From NCBI GenBank assembly GCA_001725415.1, contig MEGH01000038.1, positions 73,715 to 137,714 of the forward strand: a stretch of 64,000 bases of DNA, in the 5' to 3' direction. The position numbers and the translations under genes were made by a program. The notes below the pieces were generated by a model. It did no database searches. It had not been told where the DNA came from and saw only the letters and a program-made list of their open reading frames with translations. Below are positions 22,755-31,027 of the stretch, piece by piece (position 1 is the first letter of the stretch; each line of letters opens with the position of its first letter). This DNA is from Pseudonocardia sp. SCN 73-27. GTDB taxonomy: Bacteria > Actinomycetota > Actinomycetes > Mycobacteriales > Pseudonocardiaceae.

Positions 22755-25700
22755 GTGTCCGCGCTGACGTCCCCCTGGCCGCTGCGGGGTCGCGTCGCGC
22801 CCTCGCGGGTGCTGTTCGGGCCGCACGAGACCAGTCTCGGGGACGGCCGGGCGTTCTCGGCGCGGCACGTCGCCTACTACGCGGCGCGGGCCACGGGTGG
22901 GTGCGGCGTCGTCGTCACGGAGACGGCGTCGGTGCATCCGTCGGACCATCCGTATGCGCGGGCGCCGCTCTTTTCCGATGCCGTCGACGGGTGGGCCGCT
23001 GTCGCCGCCGCCTGCCGTCCGGCGCTGGTGCTGGCGTCGCTCGGGCATGCGGGTTCGCAGGGGTCTGTCCTCCACGGGGCGCCGGTCCTGTGGACCTCGG
23101 CTTCCTACGACCGGACCGCGCTCGTCGACGGGTTCCGCTCCGCTGCCCTGCTCGCCGTCTCCTCCGGGCTCGACGGGGTGGAGATCGACGCCGGGCAGTA
23201 CGCGCTGCTGCGGCAGTGCGTCTCTTGCGGGGACTCCTCGCTGGTCATCGAAGTACTCGACGTCGTCCGCAACGCGATCGGCGATGCCGTCCTGGGGCTG
23301 CGGCTCTGCTGCGACGAGCTCACCCCTTGGACCGGGATCACGCCGTCCTCCATCGCGCCGGTGGTCGACGCCGTCGCGGGCGTCGTCGACTATCTCGTGC
23401 CGGTGCGCGGGGGCGGCTTCTCCACGGCGGCCACCCGCCCCGACATGCACACCCCGCCCGGGGTCAACCGGGAGCTGTCCACGACCGTTAAGTCCATTGT
23501 GGACACGCGATGCGCGGTGGTGTGGCAGGGCTCGGTCGCCTCCCCGTCCCTCGCGCAGGAGGGTCTCGACAACGGCGTCGCCGACGCCGTCGAGATGACC
23601 CGGGCACAGATCGCCGATCCCGACCTCGTCGCCCTGGTCCGCGCCGGGACACCGGACCGGGTCCGGCCGCCGACCCTCTCCGGCCGGTGGTGGGCGGGCC
23701 GGGACCCGCGCAACGTCGTGGTCTCCGACGACGCGGCGCCTCCTTTCCCGTCGCCGGTGGCGCAGGGGACCGGGGAGGTCCTCGTCGTCGGGGGAGGGCC
23801 GGCCGGGCTCGAGGCGGCGCGGAACTTCGCGCTGGAGGGGCGGTCTGTGCACCTCGTCGAGCGCGACGACCACCTCGGCGGTGCGCTGCGCCTCGCCGCC
23901 GCCCTGCCCGGCCGCGACCGGCTCCGGCTGCTGATCGAGTGGTGGGAACGCGAGCTCGCGCACCTCGGCGTCCGGGTGACCACGGGCCGCACAGTGACGC
24001 CCGCGGACCTCTCCGATCGGGGTGTCGAGATCGTCCTCGCGACGGGCTCGCGCCCGCGTCCGCCGTCGTTCCGGGTGGGCTCCGGGGTGGAATGCATCCC
24101 CGCTGCAGAGCTTCTCGACTGCACGAACGGCCCCTTCGCCCAGCTCAGCTGCGGGACGGGGCCGTTGGTGCAGCTGGATGTCGTCGTGTCCGATCCCGTC
24201 GGCGACGCCGTCGCGATCGGGGTGGCCGAGCTGCTCGCCGCGGCCGGGCACCGCTGCACCCTGGTCACGCCCGACCCTGCGGCGGGGATGCGCCTCGGTC
24301 CCGGCGCCGACGTTTCAGGAGCCCACGCCCGGCTCCTGCGCGCGGGCGTCACGATCGCGGCGTTCGCCGAGGTCAGGTCCGTTGCGGACGGAACGGCGGA
24401 GCTCGTCGACGTCCACACCGCCGAGGTCCGTCGCGTCCCGTGCACGGTCGTCGTCGACTGCGTCCAACGCCTCCCCGACGACACCCTCTGGTCCGCGCGC
24501 CCCGACCTCCCCCGCGCCGGCGACTGCGTCGCACCCCGCGGCATCCAGGAGGCGGTCCGCGAGGGAAGAGCCCCTGTGAGTGGCGATATTGGCTATAGCC
24601 AATATCGCCACTCACGAGCTCTGACCAGGCGTTCGGTGGGGCGGACTGCGCTCGGGCCGGACCCGTTGTCCTCGCCCCTGCAGCTCGGGCCGCTGCGGTT
24701 GAAGAACCGGGTCGTCTTCGCCGCGCACCTCACCGGCTTCGCCGAGGACGGACTGCCGAGCACGCGGCACATCGACCACTACGCGGCGCGGGCGGCCGGC
24801 GGGGCCGGGCTCGTCATCACCGAGGAGCACGCGGTGCATCCCGGCGACCGCCCCTACGAGCAGATGATCCGCGGCCACGACCCCCGCGTGCTCGACGCGT
24901 ACCGGCAGCTCACCGAGGCCGTCCACGCACACGGGGTCCCGGTGCTGGCGCAGCTCAACCACAACGGCCCGCAGTCGTCGGGGCTGTACTCGCAGGCGCC
25001 GGTGTGGGGGCCGTCGGCGATGCCGGACCCGATGTTCCGCGAGGTGCCCGTCGCGATGACGGTCGGACAGATCCACGAGCTGGTCGCGGCCTACGCCGAC
25101 GTCGCGGCGCGGTGCGTCGAGGGCGGGTTCGACGGCGTCGAGCTCCAGGCGTCGCAGGCCTCGATCCTGCGGGCGTTCCTGGCGCCGGGCGCGAACCTGC
25201 GCACGGACGCGTACGGCATCGCCAGGACGCGCCTGTTGGAAGAGGTCGTCGACGCCGTGCGTGCGGCCATCGGACCGGACCGGGTGCTCGGGGTGCGGCT
25301 CGGTGGCGGCGAGGACGTCCCCGGCGGACTGACGGTCGACGACGCCGTGGCCGCCGCCCGGCTCGTGGAGCCCGACGTCGACTACCTGAGCACCTCCGTC
25401 GGACTGGCGACGCAGACGTTGGAGCTGGTCGAGGCCCCCTCGCCGGTTCCGGCGGGGTATGCGGCGGCGCTGCCGTCGGCGGTCCGGGCGGCGGTCTCGG
25501 TGCCGGTCCTGGGCGCGGGCCGCTACACCCGTCCCGACGACGCCCGCGCCGCTCTGACGGCTGGGCACTGCGACCTCGTCGGGGTCGTCCGCGGTCAGAT
25601 CGCCGACCCGCAATGGGCGTCGGGCACCGGGGCGCGGACCTGCATCGGCTGCAACCAGGAGTGCACGGCGAACGTCGGCATGAACCGGCCGTTGTCGTGC

Positions 25701-25964
25701 GCGGTCCGCCCGCGCCCCGACGACTCCCGCCGAGTTCGGCACCAGACCGGTTCGATCATGATCGGAACCAGTCTCCTGTCGAACTCGGCGGGTCCTGTGG
25801 GGTTGCTGGTCGTCGGGGGTGGGCCGGCCGGGTTGCGGGCGGCGGCGTCGGCGGCGCAGCGGGGGATGCGGGTGCGGCTCGTCGAACGATCCGACCACCT
25901 CGGCGGGACGCTCGCGCTCGCCGCCCGCGCCCCGCCCGCGCCCCGGGCCGCGGGGAGCTCATGA
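22755..25964 (+). CDS. Mycofactocin-system OYE-type oxidoreductase 1 fused in frame to the N-terminal part of oxidoreductase 2
   Basis: One open frame of 1069 residues holds two genes that are normally separate. Residues 1 to ~607 resemble mycofactocin-system FadH/OYE oxidoreductase 1 (VLFGPHETSLGDGR; VEMTRAQIADPDLV; GGGPAGLEAARNFALEG). No stop follows: the frame passes through a family A palindrome (24576-24615, read as VSGDIGYSQYRHSR) into oxidoreductase 2. The GTG at 24636 is the likely original start of oxidoreductase 2 (LGPLRLKNRVVFAAHLTGF; 4Fe-4S motif CIGCNQEC; GGGPAGLRAAASAAQRG). The second part stops early at 25964 because of an 11-bp duplication. Part 1 also lacks the usual NxRxDxYGG segment after LLRQ and the 4Fe-4S Cys. 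The region looks to be decaying. Confidence 0.75.
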   Translation: MSALTSPWPLRGRVAPSRVLFGPHETSLGDGRAFSARHVAYYAARATGGCGVVVTETASVHPSDHPYARAPLFSDAVDGWAAVAAACRPALVLASLGHAGSQGSVLHGAPVLWTSASYDRTALVDGFRSAALLAVSSGLDGVEIDAGQYALLRQCVSCGDSSLVIEVLDVVRNAIGDAVLGLRLCCDELTPWTGITPSSIAPVVDAVAGVVDYLVPVRGGGFSTAATRPDMHTPPGVNRELSTTVKSIVDTRCAVVWQGSVASPSLAQEGLDNGVADAVEMTRAQIADPDLVALVRAGTPDRVRPPTLSGRWWAGRDPRNVVVSDDAAPPFPSPVAQGTGEVLVVGGGPAGLEAARNFALEGRSVHLVERDDHLGGALRLAAALPGRDRLRLLIEWWERELAHLGVRVTTGRTVTPADLSDRGVEIVLATGSRPRPPSFRVGSGVECIPAAELLDCTNGPFAQLSCGTGPLVQLDVVVSDPVGDAVAIGVAELLAAAGHRCTLVTPDPAAGMRLGPGADVSGAHARLLRAGVTIAAFAEVRSVADGTAELVDVHTAEVRRVPCTVVVDCVQRLPDDTLWSARPDLPRAGDCVAPRGIQEAVREGRAPVSGDIGYSQYRHSRALTRRSVGRTALGPDPLSSPLQLGPLRLKNRVVFAAHLTGFAEDGLPSTRHIDHYAARAAGGAGLVITEEHAVHPGDRPYEQMIRGHDPRVLDAYRQLTEAVHAHGVPVLAQLNHNGPQSSGLYSQAPVWGPSAMPDPMFREVPVAMTVGQIHELVAAYADVAARCVEGGFDGVELQASQASILRAFLAPGANLRTDAYGIARTRLLEEVVDAVRAAIGPDRVLGVRLGGGEDVPGGLTVDDAVAAARLVEPDVDYLSTSVGLATQTLELVEAPSPVPAGYAAALPSAVRAAVSVPVLGAGRYTRPDDARAALTAGHCDLVGVVRGQIADPQWASGTGARTCIGCNQECTANVGMNRPLSCAVRPRPDDSRRVRHQTGSIMIGTSLLSNSAGPVGLLVVGGGPAGLRAAASAAQRGMRVRLVERSDHLGGTLALAARAPPAPRAAGSS
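24576..24615. repeat. 40-bp palindromic repeat, family A copy 6, inside a reading frame
   Basis: A perfect dyad with arm GTGAGTGGCGATATTGGCTA. In other copies the TGA in the left arm is often a stop codon; here the frame is shifted by one (CCT GTG AGT), so it is translated and joins two oxidoreductase sequences. Confidence 0.95.
25726..25792. repeat. 67-bp imperfect palindrome inside the oxidoreductase 2 coding region
   Basis: The left arm starts CCCGCCGAGTTCGGCACCAG and the right arm ends CTGTCGAACTCGGCGGG, with few mismatches and a central ATCATGAT. It lies in frame between the Fe-S part and the FAD domain and adds residues such as GSIMIGTSLLSNS. It is unrelated in sequence to family A and no second copy was seen. 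Confidence 0.8.
25924..25945 (+). repeat. Exact 11-bp tandem duplication causing a frameshift
   Basis: CCCGCGCCCCG occurs twice, head to tail (25924-25934 and 25935-25945). Removing one copy gives a continuous reading LAARAPGRGELMTLVDD that joins the two halves of oxidoreductase 2. With both copies the frame ends at 25964. Confidence 0.9.
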
Positions 25965-26617
25965 CGCTGGTCGACGACCTCGTCGCCGAGTGCCGGGTGG
26001 CCGGGGTGGAGCTGTGCACGGGCGTCGAGACGGAACAGGAGAGTGGGCTCGTCATCCGGGCCACGGGCGGCATCCCCGACCGGCCGACCTGGGCCGTCAG
26101 CGGCGTGCACGACGTCGTCGACGTGCTCGACGGATCAGCCGACCCCCGCGGCGAGGTACTGGTCGTCGACGGGACGGGGTTCCACGAGGCCACGTCGGTC
26201 GCGGAACTGCTCGCCGAGCGCGGATGCGCTGTGGAGGTCGTCGCGGCGGCGATGGTCGTCGGCCAGGACCTCGGCCTCACCCTGCACCGGCCCATGTTCC
26301 GGCGGCGCGCGGCCGCGCTCGGGATCCGCTGTACCCCGGACACGGTGGTCCTCGCCGCGACGCGCACGTCCGCGGGGCGGGTCGCGGTGACGCTGCTGCA
26401 CCACCCCACGGGACGCGAGCACACGAGGGAGGTCGACGCGGTCGTGGTCGCCACCCCGCCGCGCCCGCGCGTGGGTCCGAACCGGATCGGCGACGCCCTC
26501 GCCCCGCGCCGCGTGGGTGCCGCGATCGCCGACGCGGAGAGGCTCGTCGCCGAGATCGACACCAGTGCTGTCGGCGCGCCCGGAAACAGCACTCCCGTCG
26601 GTCTCGACGGGCGTTAA
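25961..26617 (+). CDS. C-terminal FAD/NAD-binding fragment of mycofactocin-system oxidoreductase 2 (frameshifted)
   Basis: This 218-residue frame continues oxidoreductase 2 in the next frame (MTLVDDLVAECRVAGVELCTGVE; VLVVDGTGFHEATSVAELLAERGC; DAVVVATPPRP; GDALAPRRVGAAIADAERLV). These are the NAD-binding and closing segments of a FadH-type enzyme. By chance an ATG at 25961 overlaps the premature stop (ATGA), so it could be translated as a separate chain by coupling. Whether the two chains make a working split enzyme or the gene is dead cannot be told. The cause is the 11-bp duplication just upstream. Confidence 0.7.
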   Translation: MTLVDDLVAECRVAGVELCTGVETEQESGLVIRATGGIPDRPTWAVSGVHDVVDVLDGSADPRGEVLVVDGTGFHEATSVAELLAERGCAVEVVAAAMVVGQDLGLTLHRPMFRRRAAALGIRCTPDTVVLAATRTSAGRVAVTLLHHPTGREHTREVDAVVVATPPRPRVGPNRIGDALAPRRVGAAIADAERLVAEIDTSAVGAPGNSTPVGLDGR

Positions 26618-26626
26618 GGTCCGCGC

Positions 26627-27319
26627 GTGCCCCTGTTGCGGGATCTCACCTGGCCACAGCTGCGCTCCACGCGCCCGACGCTGCTCGTGCCTGTCGGGTC
26701 GGTCGAGCAGCACGGACCGCACCTGCCGCTCGACACCGACGTGCGGATCGCCGAGGCCGTCGCCGCCGGAATGCTCGCCGCCGAGCCGTCGCTCGTCGTC
26801 GCCCCGGCCGTTGCCTACGGGGCCGCGGGGGAGCACGAGGGCTTCCCCGGCACCGTGTCGATCGGACACGATGCGCTGCGGCTGCTGCTCGTCGAGTACG
26901 GGCGGTCCGCGTGCCGCTGGGCCGGGCGGCTGCTGTTCGTCAACGGCCACGGCGGCAACCTCGTGACGGTGGTCGAGGCCGTCGAACGGCTGCGCTACGA
27001 GGGGCGCGACGCCGCCTGGGTCCCCTGCGGCACACCGGGTGGCGACCCGCACGCCGGTCGCACCGAGACTTCCCTGATGGCGGCGATCGCCCCCGCCACC
27101 GTGCATGCCGACCGCGCCGAGCCCGGCAACACCGCGCCGCTCTCCGAGCTGCTCCCGCTCCTGCGCGCAGGCGGGACCGCGGCGGCCAGCGCGAACGGCA
27201 TCCTCGGCGACCCCACCGGCGCGTCGGCCCGCGAGGGTCGTGCCCTGCTGGCGACGATCGTCGACACCTGTCTTGTGGCGATGCACAAGTGGGAGCCCGG
27301 CCCAGGCGGACGTTTGTGA
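26627..27319 (+). CDS. mftE: Mycofactocin biosynthesis peptidase MftE (creatininase family)
   Basis: A 230-residue creatininase-family metalloprotein that releases the modified Val-Tyr unit from MftA. Metal ligands are visible in VPVGSVEQHGPHLPLDTDV, GAAGEHEGFPGTVSIG, VNGHGGN and AGRTETS (Glu/His/Asp positions conserved in the family). The start is GTG 26627, 9 bases after the oxidoreductase fragment. In canonical loci mftD lies between mftC and mftE; here the oxidoreductase pair fills that place and no mftD is present in the window. Confidence 0.93.
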   Translation: MPLLRDLTWPQLRSTRPTLLVPVGSVEQHGPHLPLDTDVRIAEAVAAGMLAAEPSLVVAPAVAYGAAGEHEGFPGTVSIGHDALRLLLVEYGRSACRWAGRLLFVNGHGGNLVTVVEAVERLRYEGRDAAWVPCGTPGGDPHAGRTETSLMAAIAPATVHADRAEPGNTAPLSELLPLLRAGGTAAASANGILGDPTGASAREGRALLATIVDTCLVAMHKWEPGPGGRL

Positions 27320-27416
27320 CGATCACCCTGCTTTCTTGTCAAGAGGCGTGGGTCACATAGCCTCGGGAGGGACGACGGACGCGCCGTCGCACTGCCGCTC
27401 GAAGATGAGGACGTTC

Positions 27417-29114
27417 ATGGGCTTCCCCTCCGACCTGACGATCGCACGCGGAGCGAATCTCAAGCCCCTCGACGAGGTGGCCGCGGCCATGGACATCCCG
27501 CCGCACCTGCTCCAGCCCTACGGCGACGACGTCGCGAAGATCAAGCTCTCGGCCGTGCAGGAGCTCGCCGACCGGCCGAAGGCCAAGTACGTCGTCGTGT
27601 CCGCGGTGACCCCCACGCCGCTGGGCGAGGGCAAGACGACCACCACCGTCGGGCTCGGGCAGGCGTTCTCCCACATCGGGAAACGGGCGACGATCGCGAT
27701 CCGCCAGCCCTCGATGGGCCCGACGTTCGGGATCAAGGGCGGTGCCGCGGGTGGTGGCTACTCGCAGGTCGTGCCCATGGACATCCTCAACATGCACCTG
27801 ACCGGCGACTTCCACGCCGTCACCGCCGCCCACAACATGCTGTCCGCGGTGCTCGACAACCACTTGTTCCAGGGCAACGAGCAGGGGATCGACCAGCACG
27901 ACATCACGTGGCGACGCGTTCTGGACGTCAACGACCGGGCCCTGCGCAACATCGTCGTCGGCCTCGGCGGGCGCCTCGACGGCGTGCCCCGCCAGACCGG
28001 TTTCGACATCACCGCGGCGTCCGAGGTCATGGCCATCCTGGCCCTGTCGACGTCGATCCCGGAGATGCGGGCCCGGCTCGGCCGCATCGTCGTCGGCTAC
28101 CGCCGCGACGGGTCCGCCGTCACCGCCGAGGACATCAAGGGTGCAGGCGCGATGGCCGCGATCATGGTCGACGCGTTGCGCCCCAACCTGATGCAGACGC
28201 TCGAGAACACGCCCGTCCTCGTCCACGCCGGACCGTTCGGCAACATCGCGCACGGCAACTCGTCCGTCGTCGCCGACCTCATCGGCATCCACGCGGGCGA
28301 CTACCTCGTCACCGAGGCCGGCTTCGGCGCCGACATGGGCGCCGAGCGGTTCTTCAACATCAAGTGCCGCGCCTCGGGCCTGGTTCCGGACGCCGCTGTC
28401 GTGGTGACGACGGTCCGGGCGCTGAAGGCCCACTCCGGCAACCACCGCATCGTCGCAGGCAAGGCGCTGCCCGAGGCGCTGCTCGCCGAGAACCCCGACG
28501 AGGTCCACGAGGGCGGCGCCAACCTGCGCAAGCAGATCGAGAACATCCGCATCCACGGCGTCACGCCCGTCGTCGCGATCAACGCCTTCCCCGACGACCA
28601 CCCCAGCGAGCACGCCGCCATCGCCGAGATCGCCGCCTCAGTGGGCGTCCGCTCCGCGGTGTCGACGCACTTCTCCGACGGCGGCCGCGGCGGCGCCGAC
28701 CTCGCCCAGGCCGTCGCCGAGGCCGCCGACGAGCCCTCCGACTTCGCGTTCCTCTACCCCGACGCCGCCTCGCTGCGCGAGAAGATCGAGATCGTCGCGA
28801 CGAAGGTGTACGGCGCCGACGGCGTCGACGTCGCCCCCGCCGCCTCCCGGCAGCTGGACAACTACGAGCGCAACGGGTTCGGCGACCTGCCCGTCTGCAT
28901 CGCGAAGACGCACCTGTCGATCTCGTCCGACCCGTCGCTGAAGGGCGCTCCGACGGGCTGGCGCCTGCCGGTGCGCGAGGTGCGTGCGTCCGTCGGGGCG
29001 GGCTTCGTCTACCCGATCTGCGGCGACATGCGGACCATGCCCGGCCTGGGCACCCACCCCGCGGCGCACGAGATCGACGTCGACGCCGACGGCAACATCG
29101 TCAACCTCTCGTGA
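27417..29114 (+). CDS. fhs: Formate--tetrahydrofolate ligase
   Basis: ATP-dependent 10-formyl-THF synthetase, 565 residues, close to the usual length. The P-loop TPLGEGKTT is at residues 67-75, followed by RQPSMGPTFGIKGGAAGGGYSQV-type sequence and the conserved LTGDFHAVTAAHN and EAGFGADMGAERF segments. The ATG at 27417 is preferred; an in-frame ATG at 27405 is possible. Its stop overlaps the start of the cyclohydrolase-type gene. Formate from methanol or formaldehyde oxidation would enter the folate pool here. The 97-base gap after mftE leaves room for its own promoter. Confidence 0.96.
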   Translation: MGFPSDLTIARGANLKPLDEVAAAMDIPPHLLQPYGDDVAKIKLSAVQELADRPKAKYVVVSAVTPTPLGEGKTTTTVGLGQAFSHIGKRATIAIRQPSMGPTFGIKGGAAGGGYSQVVPMDILNMHLTGDFHAVTAAHNMLSAVLDNHLFQGNEQGIDQHDITWRRVLDVNDRALRNIVVGLGGRLDGVPRQTGFDITAASEVMAILALSTSIPEMRARLGRIVVGYRRDGSAVTAEDIKGAGAMAAIMVDALRPNLMQTLENTPVLVHAGPFGNIAHGNSSVVADLIGIHAGDYLVTEAGFGADMGAERFFNIKCRASGLVPDAAVVVTTVRALKAHSGNHRIVAGKALPEALLAENPDEVHEGGANLRKQIENIRIHGVTPVVAINAFPDDHPSEHAAIAEIAASVGVRSAVSTHFSDGGRGGADLAQAVAEAADEPSDFAFLYPDAASLREKIEIVATKVYGADGVDVAPAASRQLDNYERNGFGDLPVCIAKTHLSISSDPSLKGAPTGWRLPVREVRASVGAGFVYPICGDMRTMPGLGTHPAAHEIDVDADGNIVNLS

Positions 29115-29662
29115 GCCTGTCCGACCGCACCGTGCGCGACCTGCTCGACGACGTCGCCGCCCGCACCCCCGCACCGGCCGGTGGTGCGGTGGCGGCGCTC
29201 GTCGCCGCACAGGCGGCCGCGCTGGCGGGGATGGCGTCGCGGTTCGCCCCGGGCGCGCCCGGCGCCGACCTGGCGGACCGACTGCGCGCCTCGGCCTCCA
29301 CGCTCGCCGACGACGACATCGCCGCCTACTCGGCGTTCATGGCGGCGCGGAAGACCGCGGAGGAGGCCGCCGCCCGCTCGCATGCCGCCGACGTCCCGCT
29401 CGCTACCGCCGAGGCCGCCGCCGAGGTCGCCGCGCTGGCCGCCCCGCTCGTGACCGACGGCAACCGCAACCTGCGCGCCGACGCCGCCACGGCGGTGTTC
29501 CTCGCTGCCGCCGCTGCTGCGTCGGCGGCGACGATGGTCTCGGAGAACCTGGCCTCCACACCCGACGACCCGCGCCTGGCCCGCGCCGCCCGCGCCGCGG
29601 CCGCTGCTCGCGGGTGCGCCGACACGGCGTTCAGCGCCTTCCCCGCGGTGGCGGCCCCGTAG
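29111..29662 (+). CDS. fchA: Cyclodeaminase/cyclohydrolase family protein (FchA-like methenyl-THF cyclohydrolase)
   Basis: A 183-residue all-helical protein of the FTCD_C type. The N-terminal GGGxxAAL-like motif ([24 protein letters not shown]), the central DDDIAAYSAFMAARK and the late RNLRADAATAVFLAAAAAASAA match the family. In bacteria with Fhs it usually interconverts 5,10-methenyl- and 10-formyl-THF. The GTG start overlaps the fhs stop (GTGA), supporting that role. The FchA assignment rests on this coupling. A family B hairpin follows. Confidence 0.85.
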   Translation: MSLSDRTVRDLLDDVAARTPAPAGGAVAALVAAQAAALAGMASRFAPGAPGADLADRLRASASTLADDDIAAYSAFMAARKTAEEAAARSHAADVPLATAEAAAEVAALAAPLVTDGNRNLRADAATAVFLAAAAAASAATMVSENLASTPDDPRLARAARAAAAARGCADTAFSAFPAVAAP

Positions 29663-29683
29663 GCCCTCGGCGCGAGAAGTCGG

Positions 29684-29733
29684 GCGCAACCTCACGGTCG
29701 GTTCCGGGCCGCGTGGCGACAGTGAGGTTGCGC
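29684..29733. repeat. Family B inverted repeat, copy 1
   Basis: GCGCAACCTCAC and GTGAGGTTGCGC form a 12-bp perfect stem that extends imperfectly (GGTCG/CGACA) around a ~16-base loop. It lies between convergent genes (fchA-like on plus, phosphodiesterase-like on minus), ending 2 bases from the latter's stop. Confidence 0.85.
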
Positions 29734-29735
29734 GG

Positions 29736-30881
29736 TCAGCTCTCCGGGCCTGCGACCAGGAGCGGGACGAGCTGCTCGGCGCTGGTCAGGGAGCCGTGCT
29801 GGCCGACCAGCTTCGCGAGCTTGGGTTCGGCCTGGCTGCGCACCAGGGCGGTGCCGCCGCGCATCGCGGCGACGACGTCGCCGATCCGCCCGGCGACGTG
29901 CGGTCCCAGCGGCCCGAACCAGCCGGCGGCGACGGCCTCGTCACGGGTGACGACCCAGGCGTCGCCGCCCAGCACGTCCTGCCACGTCGCGAGGACGTCG
30001 GCCGCGGCGCCGGGCGCCGTGTAGACGTGCCTCGCCCGGGCGTCGCCACCCAGCAGCGTGACCCCGGCCTGCAGGGTCTCGTCGGTGTCGAAGTCGGGGG
30101 CGCGGTCGACGGTGACCATCCCGTGGTCCCCGGTGACGACGAGGAGGGCGTCGGGCGGGAGGGCGGCGGCGATCGTCGACACCAGGAGGTCGATCTGGCG
30201 CAGCTGCAGCCGCCAGGGGAGCGTGCCGGGGCCGTGGACGTGGCCGAGGGTGTCGAGGTCGGAGTGGTAGCCGTAGCAGAGGCGCCGCCCGGGGCCGGTG
30301 AGGGCGGCGTCGATCTCGGCGGCGAGGTCGCCCAGCGCGAGCACCCCGCGGAACGTTCCGCCGCGCAGGGCGGCCCGGGTGAGGCCCGACTCCCGTTGGA
30401 ACGCAGGGGCCACGGCGGTGACGACGACCCCGTCGGCGGCGGCCCGCTGCAGCGCGGTGTCCGACGGCTGCACGACCTCGGGGACGTGGGCGTCGCGCTG
30501 GTCGACGTGCTTGCCGTCGCGGGCGCGGGTCCAGCGCAGGACGTCGAGGAGGGCCTGGTCGCCGGGGTCGAAGGAGAGGCCGACGAGTCCGTGGCCGCCG
30601 GGCGGCAGGCCGGTGCCGAGTGACGCGAGGCTGATCGGGGTCGTCGACGGGAACCCGACGGTCAGCGGCCCGGCGTCGGGCATCGCGGAGAGGAAGGGGG
30701 CGTCGGCGGCGTGGGTGCGCAGCAGCTCGGTGCCGAGCCCGTCGACGAGAAGGACGCAGGCGGCGCGGACCGGCGGCATCGGGATCGGCGCAGGGCCGGG
30801 AACACCGAGTGCGGCGAGGACCGAGGGGAGGACCTCGGCGAGTGAGGCGGTGCCGTACCGCGGGAGCAGTGGTGCCGTCAC
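29736..30881 (-). CDS. Alkaline phosphatase/nucleotide pyrophosphatase superfamily protein
   Basis: A 381-residue metal-dependent phosphohydrolase-fold protein. The first metal motif is VLLVDGLGTELL, the nucleophile is in the GFPSTTPISLASLGTG loop (Thr/Ser), and later ligands are in YGYHSDLDTLGHVHGPGT and VVTGDHGMVTVD. There is no signal peptide, so it is probably cytoplasmic. The family includes NPP-type phosphodiesterases; the substrate is unknown. The GTG start at 30881 is chosen because the upstream extension is not family-like. Confidence 0.88.
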   Translation of the reverse strand: MTAPLLPRYGTASLAEVLPSVLAALGVPGPAPIPMPPVRAACVLLVDGLGTELLRTHAADAPFLSAMPDAGPLTVGFPSTTPISLASLGTGLPPGGHGLVGLSFDPGDQALLDVLRWTRARDGKHVDQRDAHVPEVVQPSDTALQRAAADGVVVTAVAPAFQRESGLTRAALRGGTFRGVLALGDLAAEIDAALTGPGRRLCYGYHSDLDTLGHVHGPGTLPWRLQLRQIDLLVSTIAAALPPDALLVVTGDHGMVTVDRAPDFDTDETLQAGVTLLGGDARARHVYTAPGAAADVLATWQDVLGGDAWVVTRDEAVAAGWFGPLGPHVAGRIGDVVAAMRGGTALVRSQAEPKLAKLVGQHGSLTSAEQLVPLLVAGPES

Positions 30882-31027
30882 ACGTGCAGCCTGCCATCCG
30901 TGACGGGTGTCGTCTTGACACCGCGGTGCAGGCCACTGACACTCGGGCGACACTGAGTGGAAGTGATTCCCGCTGAGTGGAAACTGCCCGGGCGGTCGAC
31001 GATGTCGGCCCGGACCTCAGGAGCACC

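Noticed and set aside
25004-25960. Frame leading into the oxidoreductase 2 C-terminal fragment from 25004
   Set aside because: Upstream of the 11-bp duplication this frame is an Arg/Gly-rich shadow; only the part after ~25946 matches the enzyme.
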